This document shows positions 1 to 8,760 of a stretch of DNA of 64,000 nt, one piece after another; the first letter of the stretch is position 1; every line of letters begins with the position of its first letter. The position numbers and the translations under genes were made by a program. The stretch is from Rothia mucilaginosa (lineage in GTDB: Bacteria > Actinomycetota > Actinomycetes > Actinomycetales > Micrococcaceae). Where the stretch lies: NCBI RefSeq assembly GCF_901875305.1, contig NZ_CABFLY010000001.1, positions 124,001 to 188,000 of the forward strand, given 5' to 3'. The notes under the pieces were generated by a model, which was not told the DNA's origin, did no database searches, and saw only the letters and a program-made list of their open reading frames with translations.

Positions 1-68
1 CGTTTGGAAATTTCGCGGAGAAGCTGCTTGAACTGCTCGTCGGTTATGTCCTGCTGTCGTTTACTCAT
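1..68 (-). CDS. 5' fragment of an unrecognised gene
   Basis: A reverse-strand reading frame starts with ATG at 68 and runs off the left edge. Only about 22 residues are visible, beginning MSKRQQDITDEQFKQLLREI, a hydrophilic and probably helical N-terminus. It is too short to assign a family. It is divergent from the acyl-CoA ligase gene, with about 150 bp between them that must hold both promoters. Confidence 0.5.
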   Translation of the reverse strand, partial: MSKRQQDITDEQFKQLLREISK

Positions 69-221
69 GCTTTAAGTATCCCAGAGTTGTGTCGAAGGCA
101 CCTGGGGGAGAGGCGTGATATAGGCTGTGCGGGCTTTGTTAGCTGGGAGCCTGCCGTGAAGATGGCGTGGAAAGGTGCTGGAAGTTGAGCTGAGGGGCTG
201 TCGGCGGGCACAATCGAAGGC

Positions 222-2000
222 ATGACTGAGGCTCAGAAGAACATAAATGCGGGGGATACTACCCCCGGGAGCGCCGCGGTGTTCGGCGTGTCCACTGCCG
301 ATTCCGGCGAGAACCCTCTGGCGCATCGCCCCTGGTTGAAGAACTATACTCCGTGGACTGTACGCGATATTGAGCTGCCCGAGACGTCGTTGAGCCACCT
401 CATTGACGAGGCGGTTCGCACCGTACCGCATAAGGTGGCGTTGGAGTTTTTTGGCGCGACCACGACGTACGCCGAGTTGGGTGACCAGATTGAGCGTGCG
501 GCGGAGGGCCTGCGCGTGGCTGGTGTGCAGGCCGGTGACCGTGTGGCGCTGATTTTGCCGAATTGTCCTCAGCATATTGCGGCGTTTTATGCGATTTTGC
601 GTCTGGGCGCGATTGTGGTGGAGCATAATCCGCTGTATACGGGCGCTGAGTTGCGTCACATGTTCGAGGATCATGGTGCGAAGGTCGCGATTGTGTGGGA
701 CAAGATTGCCTCGCATATTACGGGTCTTCCGGCAGATATCCGCCCGAACCATATTTATTCGGTGAACATGATTTCGGCGATGCCTGCGCTGATGCGTACC
801 GCGTTGAAGTTGCCTTTGAAGAGTACGCGTGCTTCGCGTGAGAAGCTGACTGGTTCCGCTCCGGGGACTATTTCGTGGGCTCAGCTGCTTAAGAGTGAGC
901 GTATTGACCCGTCGCATCGCCGCCCGACGGCGCACGATATTGCGCTGTTGCAGTACACCTCGGGCACGACCGGCCTGCCGAAGGGCGTGATGCTCACGCA
1001 CCGCAACCTGGAGTCGAACGGCCGTATGGGTGAGGCGTGGATTAACCCCGGTGATGATGAGGTGATTTACTCGGTTCTGCCGTTGTTCCACGCGTACGGC
1101 ATGACCCTGGGCGTGACGATTGCGTCGCTGTGCCGTGCCCGTCTGGTGCTATTCCCGACCGTGGACATGGACCTGATTTTGAAGGCGATGAAGAAGACTC
1201 GTCCGACAATTCTGCCTGCGGTTCCGCCGGTGTATCGTCGCCTGATGGATGAGGCGAAGAAGCGCGGCGTGTCCCTGGAAGGTATCCGTTACGCGGTGTC
1301 GGGTGCGATGAACCTGCCGCCCGAACTGGTTGCCGAGTGGGAGGAAGCTTCCGGTGGTTTCATGGTGGAGGGTTACGGCCTGACCGAGTGTGCCCCGCTG
1401 GTTTCGTGTAATCCGTTGAATGATACGCGCCGTGCCGGCTCGATTGGTGTGCCGTTCCCGTCTACCGATATTCGTGTGGTGGATCCGGAGACGAGTGCGG
1501 ATGTGCCCCTTGGCGAGGAGGGCGAGCTGTGGGTGAACGGTCCTCAGCGTTTCATGGGTTATTGGAAGCGTGAGGACGAGACCGCGAAGACTATCACCCC
1601 CGACGGCTGGTTGCGTACCGGCGATATTGTGCGCCTGGATGAGGATTTCTTCATTCAGATCGTGGACCGCATCAAGGAGGTTATTATCACCGGCGGTTTC
1701 AACGTCTCTCCGAGCGAGGTGGAGGTCGCCCTCAAGCAACACGATACGGTTGCGGATGCGGCGGTGGTCGGTATTCCGCTACCCGGCGGTGGCGAAATGG
1801 TCGTGGCCGCGGTGGTGCCCGCCCCCGGGCGTGTGGTGGAGGAGCACACCCTGCGTGAGCATTGTTATTCGAAGGTGACTCGCTATAAGGTGCCGCGCCG
1901 CATCGTGGTTGTGGATGATTTGCCGCGTTCGATGCTGGGCAAGGTGCTACGCCGTAAGGTGCGGGAGCAGCTGATTGCTTCGGGCGAGTTTGAGCAGTAG
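222..2000 (+). CDS. AMP-forming long-chain acyl-CoA ligase (FadD type)
   Basis: This 592-residue ANL-superfamily enzyme probably activates fatty acids to acyl-adenylate and then acyl-CoA, at the inner face of the membrane. The AMP/phosphate-binding signature YTSGTTGLPKGVMLTH lies near residues 245-260. LPLFHAYGMTLG follows, then the adenylation motif GYGLTECAPL, the hinge motif with GWLRTGDI, and the C-terminal lid with the lysine in PRSMLGKVLRRKVRE. Length is normal for bacterial FadD proteins. The roughly 30 residues before the domain are poorly conserved in character. The ATG at 222 is preceded by AAGG at short distance. The gene stands alone and is followed by a strong terminator. Chain-length preference cannot be read from sequence. 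Confidence 0.88.
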   Translation: MTEAQKNINAGDTTPGSAAVFGVSTADSGENPLAHRPWLKNYTPWTVRDIELPETSLSHLIDEAVRTVPHKVALEFFGATTTYAELGDQIERAAEGLRVAGVQAGDRVALILPNCPQHIAAFYAILRLGAIVVEHNPLYTGAELRHMFEDHGAKVAIVWDKIASHITGLPADIRPNHIYSVNMISAMPALMRTALKLPLKSTRASREKLTGSAPGTISWAQLLKSERIDPSHRRPTAHDIALLQYTSGTTGLPKGVMLTHRNLESNGRMGEAWINPGDDEVIYSVLPLFHAYGMTLGVTIASLCRARLVLFPTVDMDLILKAMKKTRPTILPAVPPVYRRLMDEAKKRGVSLEGIRYAVSGAMNLPPELVAEWEEASGGFMVEGYGLTECAPLVSCNPLNDTRRAGSIGVPFPSTDIRVVDPETSADVPLGEEGELWVNGPQRFMGYWKREDETAKTITPDGWLRTGDIVRLDEDFFIQIVDRIKEVIITGGFNVSPSEVEVALKQHDTVADAAVVGIPLPGGGEMVVAAVVPAPGRVVEEHTLREHCYSKVTRYKVPRRIVVVDDLPRSMLGKVLRRKVREQLIASGEFEQ

Positions 2001-2045
2001 TACTGGCTGATGTGCTGCCCGCCCGTAACGTGTGGGTAGATGGGA

Positions 2046-2086
2046 GCGTCGGCCCGGGTTTTAGGCCCGGGCCGACGCTTTTGTTT
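2046..2086 (+). terminator. Rho-independent terminator after the acyl-CoA ligase
   Basis: A perfect 13-bp GC-rich stem (2046-2058 with 2066-2078) with a 7-nt loop is followed by TTTTGTTT. It ends the acyl-CoA ligase transcript and insulates the met operon. Confidence 0.85.
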
Positions 2087-2135
2087 GCGCGGATGGACGG
2101 GTGGCGGGGTGCAGGCTTTTCGAATAATCACAGTG

Positions 2136-2169
2136 TGACGAAATATGACGAAATATGACGAGCTTGACG
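2136..2169 (+). repeat. TGACG iterons upstream of metQ
   Basis: TGACGAAATA occurs twice head to tail (2136-2145, 2146-2155), followed by TGACGAGCT and a further TGACG at 2165-2169. The four TGACG units are spaced 10, 10 and 9 nt, about one helical turn. They sit about 150 bp before metQ. The phasing suggests a protein-binding array or upstream promoter element. No known regulator can be named. Confidence 0.5.
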
Positions 2170-2315
2170 TTCTGTGTCTCATGATTGCCCCTCAACTTCC
2201 ACCGTCGCCCCTGTGCGTGCTGTAATTGTCCCATCGTCATTCGCATCGGCTTGTCGGCGCTCTATGCCCCGTATCCGGTGAAGCACATCATCATTCAACA
2301 GAAAGATTCATAGCC

Positions 2316-3197
2316 GTGAAGAAGTTTGCTGCTGCTCTCGCAGTTGTCCCCATGGTCTTTGGCCTGGCCGCTTGCGGTTCCACCTCGAACTCCTCTTCTT
2401 CCTCCTCCTCGAAGAAGGTCACCATCGGTGTGGTCGGCTCCGAGAAGTTCAACAAGACCCTGAAGGAAGAAGCTAAGAAGCAGGGCATCGACATTGAGTA
2501 CAAGGAGTTCAGCGCATACACCGAGCCGAACCCCGCCCTGGACGCCGGTGACATTGACATGAACCGCTTCCAGCACATCGCGTACCTGTCGAACTACAAC
2601 GTCAGCGCTAATAAGGACCTGCAGATTGTCGGCCCGACCGTGATCTACCCGATGGCCCTGTTCTCTAAGAAGCACACCAAGCTGGCTGACATCCCCCAGG
2701 GCGGCGAAATCGTCATCCCGAACGACACCGTGAACGAGGCACGTGCACTGAAGCTGCTGAAGACCAACGGTCTGGTCACCTTCAAGAAGGCAGACGTGGA
2801 CTCGCCCACCATTGACGATATTGACACCTCCGCTTCTAAGGTGAAGGTCACCCCCGTCGACGCAACCCAGACTGTGGTCGGCATGGAGTCCGCTGACGGC
2901 GCTGTTGTGAACAACGACTTCCTCAAGGACGCAGGCCTGAAGCCCGCAGACGCACTGGCTCAGGACGACCCCAAGAGCGACCCCTCGGCCATCAAGTACG
3001 TGAACCTGTTCGTCGCTCAGAAGGACAAGGCTGACGACGAGACCTACAAGAAGATTGTTGAAATCTTCCACACCAAGCCCGTCATGGATGCTGTTCAGGA
3101 AGAGACCCGCGGCACCGCCGTTGAGGTCAACGTGAGCACCGACGAGCTGCGTCAGTCCCTGGCCAACGAAGAGGCCAAGCTGCGCGCCAAGAAGTAA
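2316..3197 (+). CDS. metQ: MetQ-like substrate-binding lipoprotein of a methionine ABC importer
   Basis: This 293-residue solute-binding lipoprotein of the NlpA/MetQ family is expected to capture D- or L-methionine outside the membrane and deliver it to MetNI. The GTG at 2316 is chosen because it is followed at once by a lipoprotein signal peptide, with lipobox GLAAC at about residues 16-20. An upstream in-frame start would bury this signal. A Ser-rich tether follows the cysteine. The mature part shows family features such as VTIGVVGS near its start and DAGDIDMNRFQHIAYL. It is first in a metQ-metN-metI operon, separated from metN by a long hairpin that may raise its relative dosage. Substrate assignment rests on family and operon. 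Confidence 0.88.
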   Translation: MKKFAAALAVVPMVFGLAACGSTSNSSSSSSSKKVTIGVVGSEKFNKTLKEEAKKQGIDIEYKEFSAYTEPNPALDAGDIDMNRFQHIAYLSNYNVSANKDLQIVGPTVIYPMALFSKKHTKLADIPQGGEIVIPNDTVNEARALKLLKTNGLVTFKKADVDSPTIDDIDTSASKVKVTPVDATQTVVGMESADGAVVNNDFLKDAGLKPADALAQDDPKSDPSAIKYVNLFVAQKDKADDETYKKIVEIFHTKPVMDAVQEETRGTAVEVNVSTDELRQSLANEEAKLRAKK

Positions 3198-3228
3198 TCT
3201 TCTGACAATACGCCTCTCGTAGGCACAC

Positions 3229-3284
3229 GCAAGGCGGTAAGCCCGGGTACCCGATGCGGGTCAGAAGGGCTTACCGTCCTTTGC
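3229..3284 (+). other. Intercistronic hairpin between metQ and metN
   Basis: The left arm 3229-3244 pairs with 3267-3284 over about 16 bp, with one bulge. A small GGGTACCC stem can form inside. It is followed by only a weak T run. It probably acts as a partial terminator or an mRNA 3'-end stabiliser that gives more binding protein than ATPase and permease. Confidence 0.6.
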
Positions 3285-3340
3285 GTACCGGCGCCGAGTC
3301 CCCTGGCGCCCCAACCACGACATTTAACGGATACAAAACT

Positions 3341-4399
3341 ATGAGTGAACAGCTAGAAGAGGTCGTAGAAGGCCTCCCCCAGCCCATGGTGATTCTGGAC
3401 GGCGTGTCTAAGGTCTTCGGCAACGGCCCTAAGGCAGTAACCGCCGTGGATAACGTCTCCCTCACCATTAACCGCGGTGAAATCTTCGCCATTATCGGCT
3501 ACTCCGGTGCCGGTAAGTCCACCCTCGTCCGCCTCATCAATGGTCTCGAAACCACTACCAGCGGCACGCTGATTGTGGACGATTTCGAAATCTCCGGTAA
3601 GCGCGACTCTGAGCTACGTAAAGCCCGCACGAACATCGGCATGATTTTCCAGCAGTTCAACCTCATGAACTCCCGCACCGTGCTCGGTAACGTTGAGTTC
3701 CCGCTGAAGATTGCTGGCTGGTCGAAGAAGAACCGCCGTGCTCGCGCCTTGGAGATGCTTGAGTTCGTGGGCTTGGCAGACCGTGCAGGTCACTACCCGA
3801 ACCAGCTCTCCGGTGGTCAGAAGCAGCGTGTGGGCATTGCTCGTGCGCTCGCAACTAATCCGGCTCTGCTGTTGGCTGATGAGTCGACCAGCGCGCTGGA
3901 CCCCGAGACCACCCATGAAGTGCTCGCGCTGTTGAAGAAGGTCAACCGTGATCTGGGCGTGACCGTCGTGGTCATTACCCACGAGATGGATGTGGTCTCC
4001 ACTATCGCTGACCGCGTGGCGGTCATGGAGTCCGGTCGCGTGGTGGAAGAGGGCAACGTGTACGATGTCTTCTCCAACCCGCAGACCGATGTGGCAAAGC
4101 TCTTCGTAGCAACCACCGTGAAGCTGGCCCCCACTGGCAAGGAAGCAGCTGAGCTGCGCGCAAACCACAGGGGTTACCTCGTCAACGTTGAGATTGTGGA
4201 AGGTAACCAGGAGCTCGGTAAGGTGCTGTCCTACCTGGGTGCCCGTAACGTCCGCTTCAACATTGTGGGCGGCGGTATTGAGACCCTGCAGGGTAAAGCC
4301 TACGGTACCCTCACCCTGGAGTTGCTTGGCGAAATCACCAGCATTGATGCTGCCGTTGCCGAACTGAAGACTGTTGCCCGCGTGCAGGAGGTGCGCTAA
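3341..4399 (+). CDS. metN: Methionine ABC importer ATP-binding protein
   Basis: This 352-residue ATPase powers the MetNI importer. It has Walker A GYSGAGKST near residues 53-61, Q-loop QQFNLMNSRTV, signature LSGGQKQR, Walker B LLLADESTSALD and the switch histidine in VVITHEM. About 100 residues follow the nucleotide-binding domain and match the NIL/ACT-like domain by which MetN senses intracellular methionine and self-inhibits. The ATG at 3341 is chosen because the frame upstream of it runs through the intercistronic hairpin. Its stop codon directly abuts the metI ATG, so the two are translationally coupled. Confidence 0.92.
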   Translation: MSEQLEEVVEGLPQPMVILDGVSKVFGNGPKAVTAVDNVSLTINRGEIFAIIGYSGAGKSTLVRLINGLETTTSGTLIVDDFEISGKRDSELRKARTNIGMIFQQFNLMNSRTVLGNVEFPLKIAGWSKKNRRARALEMLEFVGLADRAGHYPNQLSGGQKQRVGIARALATNPALLLADESTSALDPETTHEVLALLKKVNRDLGVTVVVITHEMDVVSTIADRVAVMESGRVVEEGNVYDVFSNPQTDVAKLFVATTVKLAPTGKEAAELRANHRGYLVNVEIVEGNQELGKVLSYLGARNVRFNIVGGGIETLQGKAYGTLTLELLGEITSIDAAVAELKTVARVQEVR

Positions 4400-5095
4400 A
4401 TGTTTGCTACTACTCTTCCGCTGGCCGCTTCGAAGACCGACTGGAGTGAGTTCCTACCTGAGAAGCTTGTTCCGGCTATCGGTGACACCTTCTACATGGT
4501 GTCTATCACCATGTTGTGCGCCGGCCTGGTCGGCCTGGTGGTGGGTGCTCTGCTGTACACCACCCGTGCAGGTAATATCTTCCAGAACCGCTTCGTCTAC
4601 ACGATTCTGAACATTCTGGTGAACGTGATTCGCCCGATTCCGTTCATTATTTTGATTGCGGCTCTGGGCCCGCTGACTAGTGCAGTGGTGGGCACCCGCC
4701 TGGGCGTGAACGCCGCGGTCTTCGCAATGAGCTTCGGCGCGGCTTTCGCTATTGCCCGTATTGTGGAGCAGAACATGGTCTCCATTGACCCTGGTGTGAT
4801 TGAGGCGGCCCGCGCGATGGGCGCTTCGAAGATGACCATCCTGTTCACCGTGATGATTCCGGAGGCGCTTGGCCCGCTGATCCTGGGTTACACCTTCCTC
4901 GTCATCGGCGTGGTGGACATGTCCGCAATGGCCGGTTACGTGGGTGCTGGCGGTCTGGGTAAGATTGCGATTGTGGACGGCTACCAGCGCTTCAACGACG
5001 AGATCACCTGGGCTGTTGTGGCGATTATTATCGTCCTGGTTCAGCTGGTTCAGTTCATCGGTAACGCACTGGCTAAGAAGGTTATGCGCCGATAG
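4400..5095 (+). CDS. metI: Methionine ABC importer permease
   Basis: This 231-residue inner-membrane permease has about five hydrophobic segments. The transmembrane-domain coupling loop reads EAARAMGASKMTILFTVMIP, the EAA motif that docks on MetN. Length is typical of MetI. The ATG follows the metN TAA with no gap. A strong terminator closes the operon 25 bp downstream. Confidence 0.92.
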   Translation: MFATTLPLAASKTDWSEFLPEKLVPAIGDTFYMVSITMLCAGLVGLVVGALLYTTRAGNIFQNRFVYTILNILVNVIRPIPFIILIAALGPLTSAVVGTRLGVNAAVFAMSFGAAFAIARIVEQNMVSIDPGVIEAARAMGASKMTILFTVMIPEALGPLILGYTFLVIGVVDMSAMAGYVGAGGLGKIAIVDGYQRFNDEITWAVVAIIIVLVQLVQFIGNALAKKVMRR

Positions 5096-5119
5096 GCTAA
5101 CGCTGTTATAGGCGTCAGA

Positions 5120-5164
5120 AGACCCCCGGTCTGCTCTTCAGGAGCGGGCCGGGGGTCTTTCTTT
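5120..5164 (+). terminator. Terminator of metQNI
   Basis: The stem AGACCCCCGG (5120-5129) pairs with CCGGGGGTCT (5149-5158), with extra pairing inside the loop. A TTTCTTTA tract follows. Confidence 0.85.
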
Positions 5165-5198
5165 ATGTTGTCTATGAGACGAGGTGGCGGGGTGCTGT

Positions 5199-5963
5199 TT
5201 AGCCCTGCGCCGCTTCAGACTGTTGCGCCGCCTCAAGCTTGGCAACCCAGGTGCGGGCCGCCTCCCACAGGTGCGGGTCCTTGAACGAATCGAAGCGCCC
5301 AAAACCGGTCGGAGCCTTCTGCAGGTCGGTACCTTCTGGAACGTAAATCATGACCTTCGTGCCGGCGTCACGGGCGGCCTGAGCACCCGCGGGGGAGTCC
5401 TCGAATGCCAGCGCCTCGTGGCCTTCAAAGCCGAGGCGGCGTGCCGCCTCCAGGTACATGTCCGGTGCCGGCTTGCCCGCGGTAACGTCCTCGCTGCTGA
5501 CCCAAGTACGCACCAGAGGAGCGTAGCCGTAATTTTCCATCTTGACGGTGAGGATACCCGAGGTGGAATTGGAGGCTACGGCCACGGGCATGTGCTCGCT
5601 CAAAAAGCCCAGGAACTCCTGTGCACCGTCGATGAGTTCCACACCTGCGGAGATAATCTGGCGCTCGGTGGCCAGCAAATCCTGGGTGATGTGCGCGTGG
5701 TGCTCGGCGTACTCTGCGGAGGCGGTGTCCGGCTTCTGACCGGTCTGCGCCTCGTAGGAGAGCACAGCAAGCTCCCGGGCTACGTCAGCTGCCGCCAGGC
5801 CGGTGAGGCGCTCCTCCACCTCTTCGGTGAAGGGAATAGACCAGCGGGCGAAAAGTTCACGCTGTACGTCATTCCACACGGTCTCGGAGTCGAGCAGAAT
5901 GCCGTCGCAGTCGAAGATGGCGCAGCGGGGGAACCAAGCGGAGGGTACGGTGTGTTCAAACAT
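5199..5963 (-). CDS. HAD-superfamily phosphatase (beta-phosphoglucomutase-like)
   Basis: This 254-residue HAD hydrolase has nucleophile motif FDCDGILLDSE near residues 18-28, a helical cap of about 70 residues, motif II around AVASNSTSG, the lysine in TAGKPAPDMYL, and motif IV FEDSPAGAQAARDAG. All catalytic residues are present. The layout is that of subfamily I hydrolases acting on small phosphosugars, for example beta-phosphoglucomutase or 2-deoxyglucose-6-phosphatase. The substrate cannot be told from sequence. It is convergent with metI and appears to be a single-gene unit. Confidence 0.8.
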   Translation of the reverse strand: MFEHTVPSAWFPRCAIFDCDGILLDSETVWNDVQRELFARWSIPFTEEVEERLTGLAAADVARELAVLSYEAQTGQKPDTASAEYAEHHAHITQDLLATERQIISAGVELIDGAQEFLGFLSEHMPVAVASNSTSGILTVKMENYGYAPLVRTWVSSEDVTAGKPAPDMYLEAARRLGFEGHEALAFEDSPAGAQAARDAGTKVMIYVPEGTDLQKAPTGFGRFDSFKDPHLWEAARTWVAKLEAAQQSEAAQG

Positions 5964-6139
5964 AATGCCAGTCTCTCACAGGGGCATCGGGGAAGGAAGC
6001 ACCAGCCCGGTGCCTGAGGAAACATGCGGAGCCGTGCCTCGCCCACGGAACGAAAGACCGGGCGGGACGGAAGCTCACACAAAAACCCTCCCGCCGCGTC
6101 CAAAAGAGAACGCAACGGGAGGGTAGAAGCTCAAACAGC

Positions 6140-7559
6140 TTAGAGAGCGGAGACCGGCTTATGAGTCACCTGACGCATAAACGGAATGGTCGCCAGCAGA
6201 CCCACATAGACCAGCACCAGACCCAGCGCAATAGCGCCGAAGGTCAGACCGAACATCTTCGCCAGCACCCCACCGGGAAGACCCTGCGCCGCAATCAACG
6301 CCGTCAGCGGCAGACCCAGCAGTGCAGAAATCACGCTGATGAGCACCAGCGGACCGAAGACCACGGTCAGGCGCGAAGCCTGCAGTAGCTTCGTGGGGGT
6401 ACCCATCATGTTCAGCGAAGAGTACAGCGAACCGCGCTCATAAATGGCGGCGCTCTGGTTCAACACCGCGGAGAGGGTGACCAGCAGGTACGAGAAGAAC
6501 AGCATCAGCAGCATGCCCTGGAACATGTCCGCCATGATGGTCATGAAGGGGCCGGCGGCGGGACCGGCTTCCTTCGCCGTCTTGTTCATCTCACCCGCCA
6601 GAATCAGGATGGGGCCGAAGAAGGTCACCAAGAAGGTCGACAGTGCCACACCCGAAAACCTGGCGCCACGCACCACGTGGGGACTCTAGCACCGCACGGT
6701 AACCCAGCAGAACCGACGCCTTCTGGGCCATACGCACACGAATCTTCGCGTACGCCCACACCAGGAAGGTACCGATCAGGTCGATGGCAACCATCATCAG
6801 CACACCCGGCAACGCAATGAAAATCGCCAGGTTCTTAATAGCGCTATCGGCACCGCCGTTCTGGAAGGGCGAGAACATGCTGAAGCCCGTAGAGGTTGAC
6901 GCCAGAATCATCACGGCAATAATCAGAACAACACCGATACCCAGGGCAATGTAACCGGCGGATCCAGCCTTCGCACGGGTACGCACACCCAGCGGGCTGA
7001 TGCTGACCTTCGCCAGACCGAAGAGGGAGCTCAGAGCCGCCAGAACCATACAGCCCAGGAAACAGTAGAAAATCATGCTTACCGGCAGGAGCATATTCTC
7101 AGCCCCCAGCGGGACGTTCATGAAGTGCAGGGCACCGAAGGGGAAAATCAGCACCAGGTAGAGCAGCAGACCAATGATGAAACCCACGAAGGAGTACACT
7201 AGAGCGTCCGCCACCGACAGACCCACAATCAGGGTCGTGGAGGCACCAATCAGGCGCAGGGACGCCAGGCGCTCGTCACGGCGGCGGGCACTCAAACGAG
7301 CCGCTGAAGCACCCAGGGTAAAGAGCGGAACAACCAGGACTAGGGCGGCAACCCACGCCAAACCCATGTAGAGCTTCTGAATACCCATCGTATCGATGAG
7401 CTCATGGTCAACATTGGCGTGCTCAAGCCAAGTGCTCAGCGCCTGAACACCACCGGCAACCGTCAAAAACAGTGCCGAGGAGGCCGCAAAAGCCAACACA
7501 GGAAGAATCGCCTGCGAACTCCATAGGGTTCGCTTGGCGAGCAGAGCATAGATTTGCAT
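6140..7559 (-). pseudogene. FtsX-family ABC permease, frameshifted
   Basis: Two overlapping frames encode one permease. The upstream part (7559 down to about 6660) carries the N-terminal membrane segment, a soluble region and four more membrane segments, ending with LLGYRAVLESPRGAWRQV. The expected continuation SGVALSTFLVTFFGPILIL lies in the next frame and runs to 6140. The break is at AAAA, 6655-6658 on the plus strand (TTTT in the coding strand). Removing one base restores an uninterrupted 472-residue protein, so a single-base insertion in a short homopolymer is the simplest explanation. The start codon overlaps the ATPase stop by one base (TAATG). If the shift is real, the exporter is inactive. 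Confidence 0.8.
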
Positions 7560-8521
7560 TATGCACCTGCCTGAGGCTGAACACCGGGGTTCAGGAAGCT
7601 GTTCTGCGCGGGTACGCCGCCCTGGCTATTGCGCTGATCGCTCACAATCTGACCGTCCTGCAGATACACCACGCGGGAGCACGCCGCCGCCACGTTCGGG
7701 TCGTGAGTGACCACCAGCAGAGTCTTACCCTGCTGCGGAATCATGGTCAGCAGTAGCGCCATCACCTCGCGTGCAGTCTTCGAATCCAGCGCGCCGGTCG
7801 GCTCATCCGCAAAGGTCACGGGCGCGCCGTTCACCTGCGAACGGGCAATCGCCACACGCTGAGCCTGACCGCCGGACATCTCACCCATACGGCGGTCCAG
7901 CATCTGGCCCAGGCCCAGGCGATTCAACAGGTCAGCGGAAATGGCGCGTGCCTGCTGGCGGGGAACACCGGCAATCATCGCGGCGAGAGAAACGTTCTCC
8001 TCCGCAGTCAGCTCGGGAACCAGCAGACCCTGCTGGAACACGAAACCAAACGAGTTAGCGCGCAGGGAGGTGCGCTCGCGCTCACTGAGGGACTCCACCG
8101 CCACCTGGCCGGTAGGGGAGTTGAACAGCACAGAACCGGCATCGAGCTTAATAATGCCCGACAGCGCGTGCAACAGGGTGGTCTTACCCGAACCGGAAGG
8201 ACCCATAATTGCCACGGATTCGCCGGGGAAAATATCGAGGCTCACGTTACGTAGTACCGGGTTATTGCCGTAGGACTTGTGCAGGTTACGGGCAGAAATA
8301 ATCGCGCCGCGTGCGAAGGGTGCCTGCTGCATCTGCTGAGGTGCCTGTGCCGGGTAGCCCTGCTGGGGCTGGCTCTGGTAATAACCCGCCTGGTTCGGCC
8401 GAACGGGCTGACCGGGCTGACCGGAATACTGACCGGCAGGCTGCGCCGTCTGCGGAGGGGTCATTGAGTACGGGTTCTGAGCCTGGAACTGCGGGTTCTG
8501 AGATTGAGGATTCTGCGTCAT
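7559..8521 (-). CDS. ABC exporter ATPase with a Pro/Gln-rich N-terminus (LolD/MacB type)
   Basis: This protein of about 320 residues has an N-terminal region of about 70 residues rich in Gln, Pro, Gly and Tyr, then a standard ATPase domain. Visible motifs are Walker A GPSGSGKTT, Q-loop FQQGLLVPELT, signature MSGGQAQRVAIAR, Walker B VTFADEPTGALD and VVTHDP. Such ATPases pair with FtsX-like permeases in peptide, antibiotic-resistance or lipoprotein-release systems. The ATG at 8521 has GAAGG five bases upstream and is preferred to the ATG at 8533, which overlaps that site. The low-complexity head is unusual for this family and probably disordered. The partner permease immediately downstream is frameshifted. 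Confidence 0.87.
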   Translation of the reverse strand: MTQNPQSQNPQFQAQNPYSMTPPQTAQPAGQYSGQPGQPVRPNQAGYYQSQPQQGYPAQAPQQMQQAPFARGAIISARNLHKSYGNNPVLRNVSLDIFPGESVAIMGPSGSGKTTLLHALSGIIKLDAGSVLFNSPTGQVAVESLSERERTSLRANSFGFVFQQGLLVPELTAEENVSLAAMIAGVPRQQARAISADLLNRLGLGQMLDRRMGEMSGGQAQRVAIARSQVNGAPVTFADEPTGALDSKTAREVMALLLTMIPQQGKTLLVVTHDPNVAAACSRVVYLQDGQIVSDQRNSQGGVPAQNSFLNPGVQPQAGA

Positions 8522-8760
8522 AGCAACCTTCATCGGATATGAACTAACGGAAGTACCCCTCTATCATCTCAGCTTATTGGCGGCTCAACCCTCCCCCTGA
8601 GGGCTGAAAAATATGGGAATACGCTGAGAAAAAGGGCCGAAGCGGCGCGGGATGCAGCCTTTCACTTCATCCTCCGGTATGACACCGGCGCCCTAGACGG
8701 TGCACCGGTAGTATGACCCCAAGCCCTTGAACTCGCGAGGGTGAGTGCGATACTAGAAAG

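Noticed and set aside
2087..2315. SAM riboswitch in the metQ leader
   Set aside because: The conserved SAM-I and SAM-IV cores are not visible.
6640..6670. Programmed frameshifting in the FtsX permease
   Set aside because: No slippery heptamer, stimulatory pseudoknot or internal ribosome site is evident, and FtsX permeases are not known to use frameshifting. Mutation or sequencing error is simpler.
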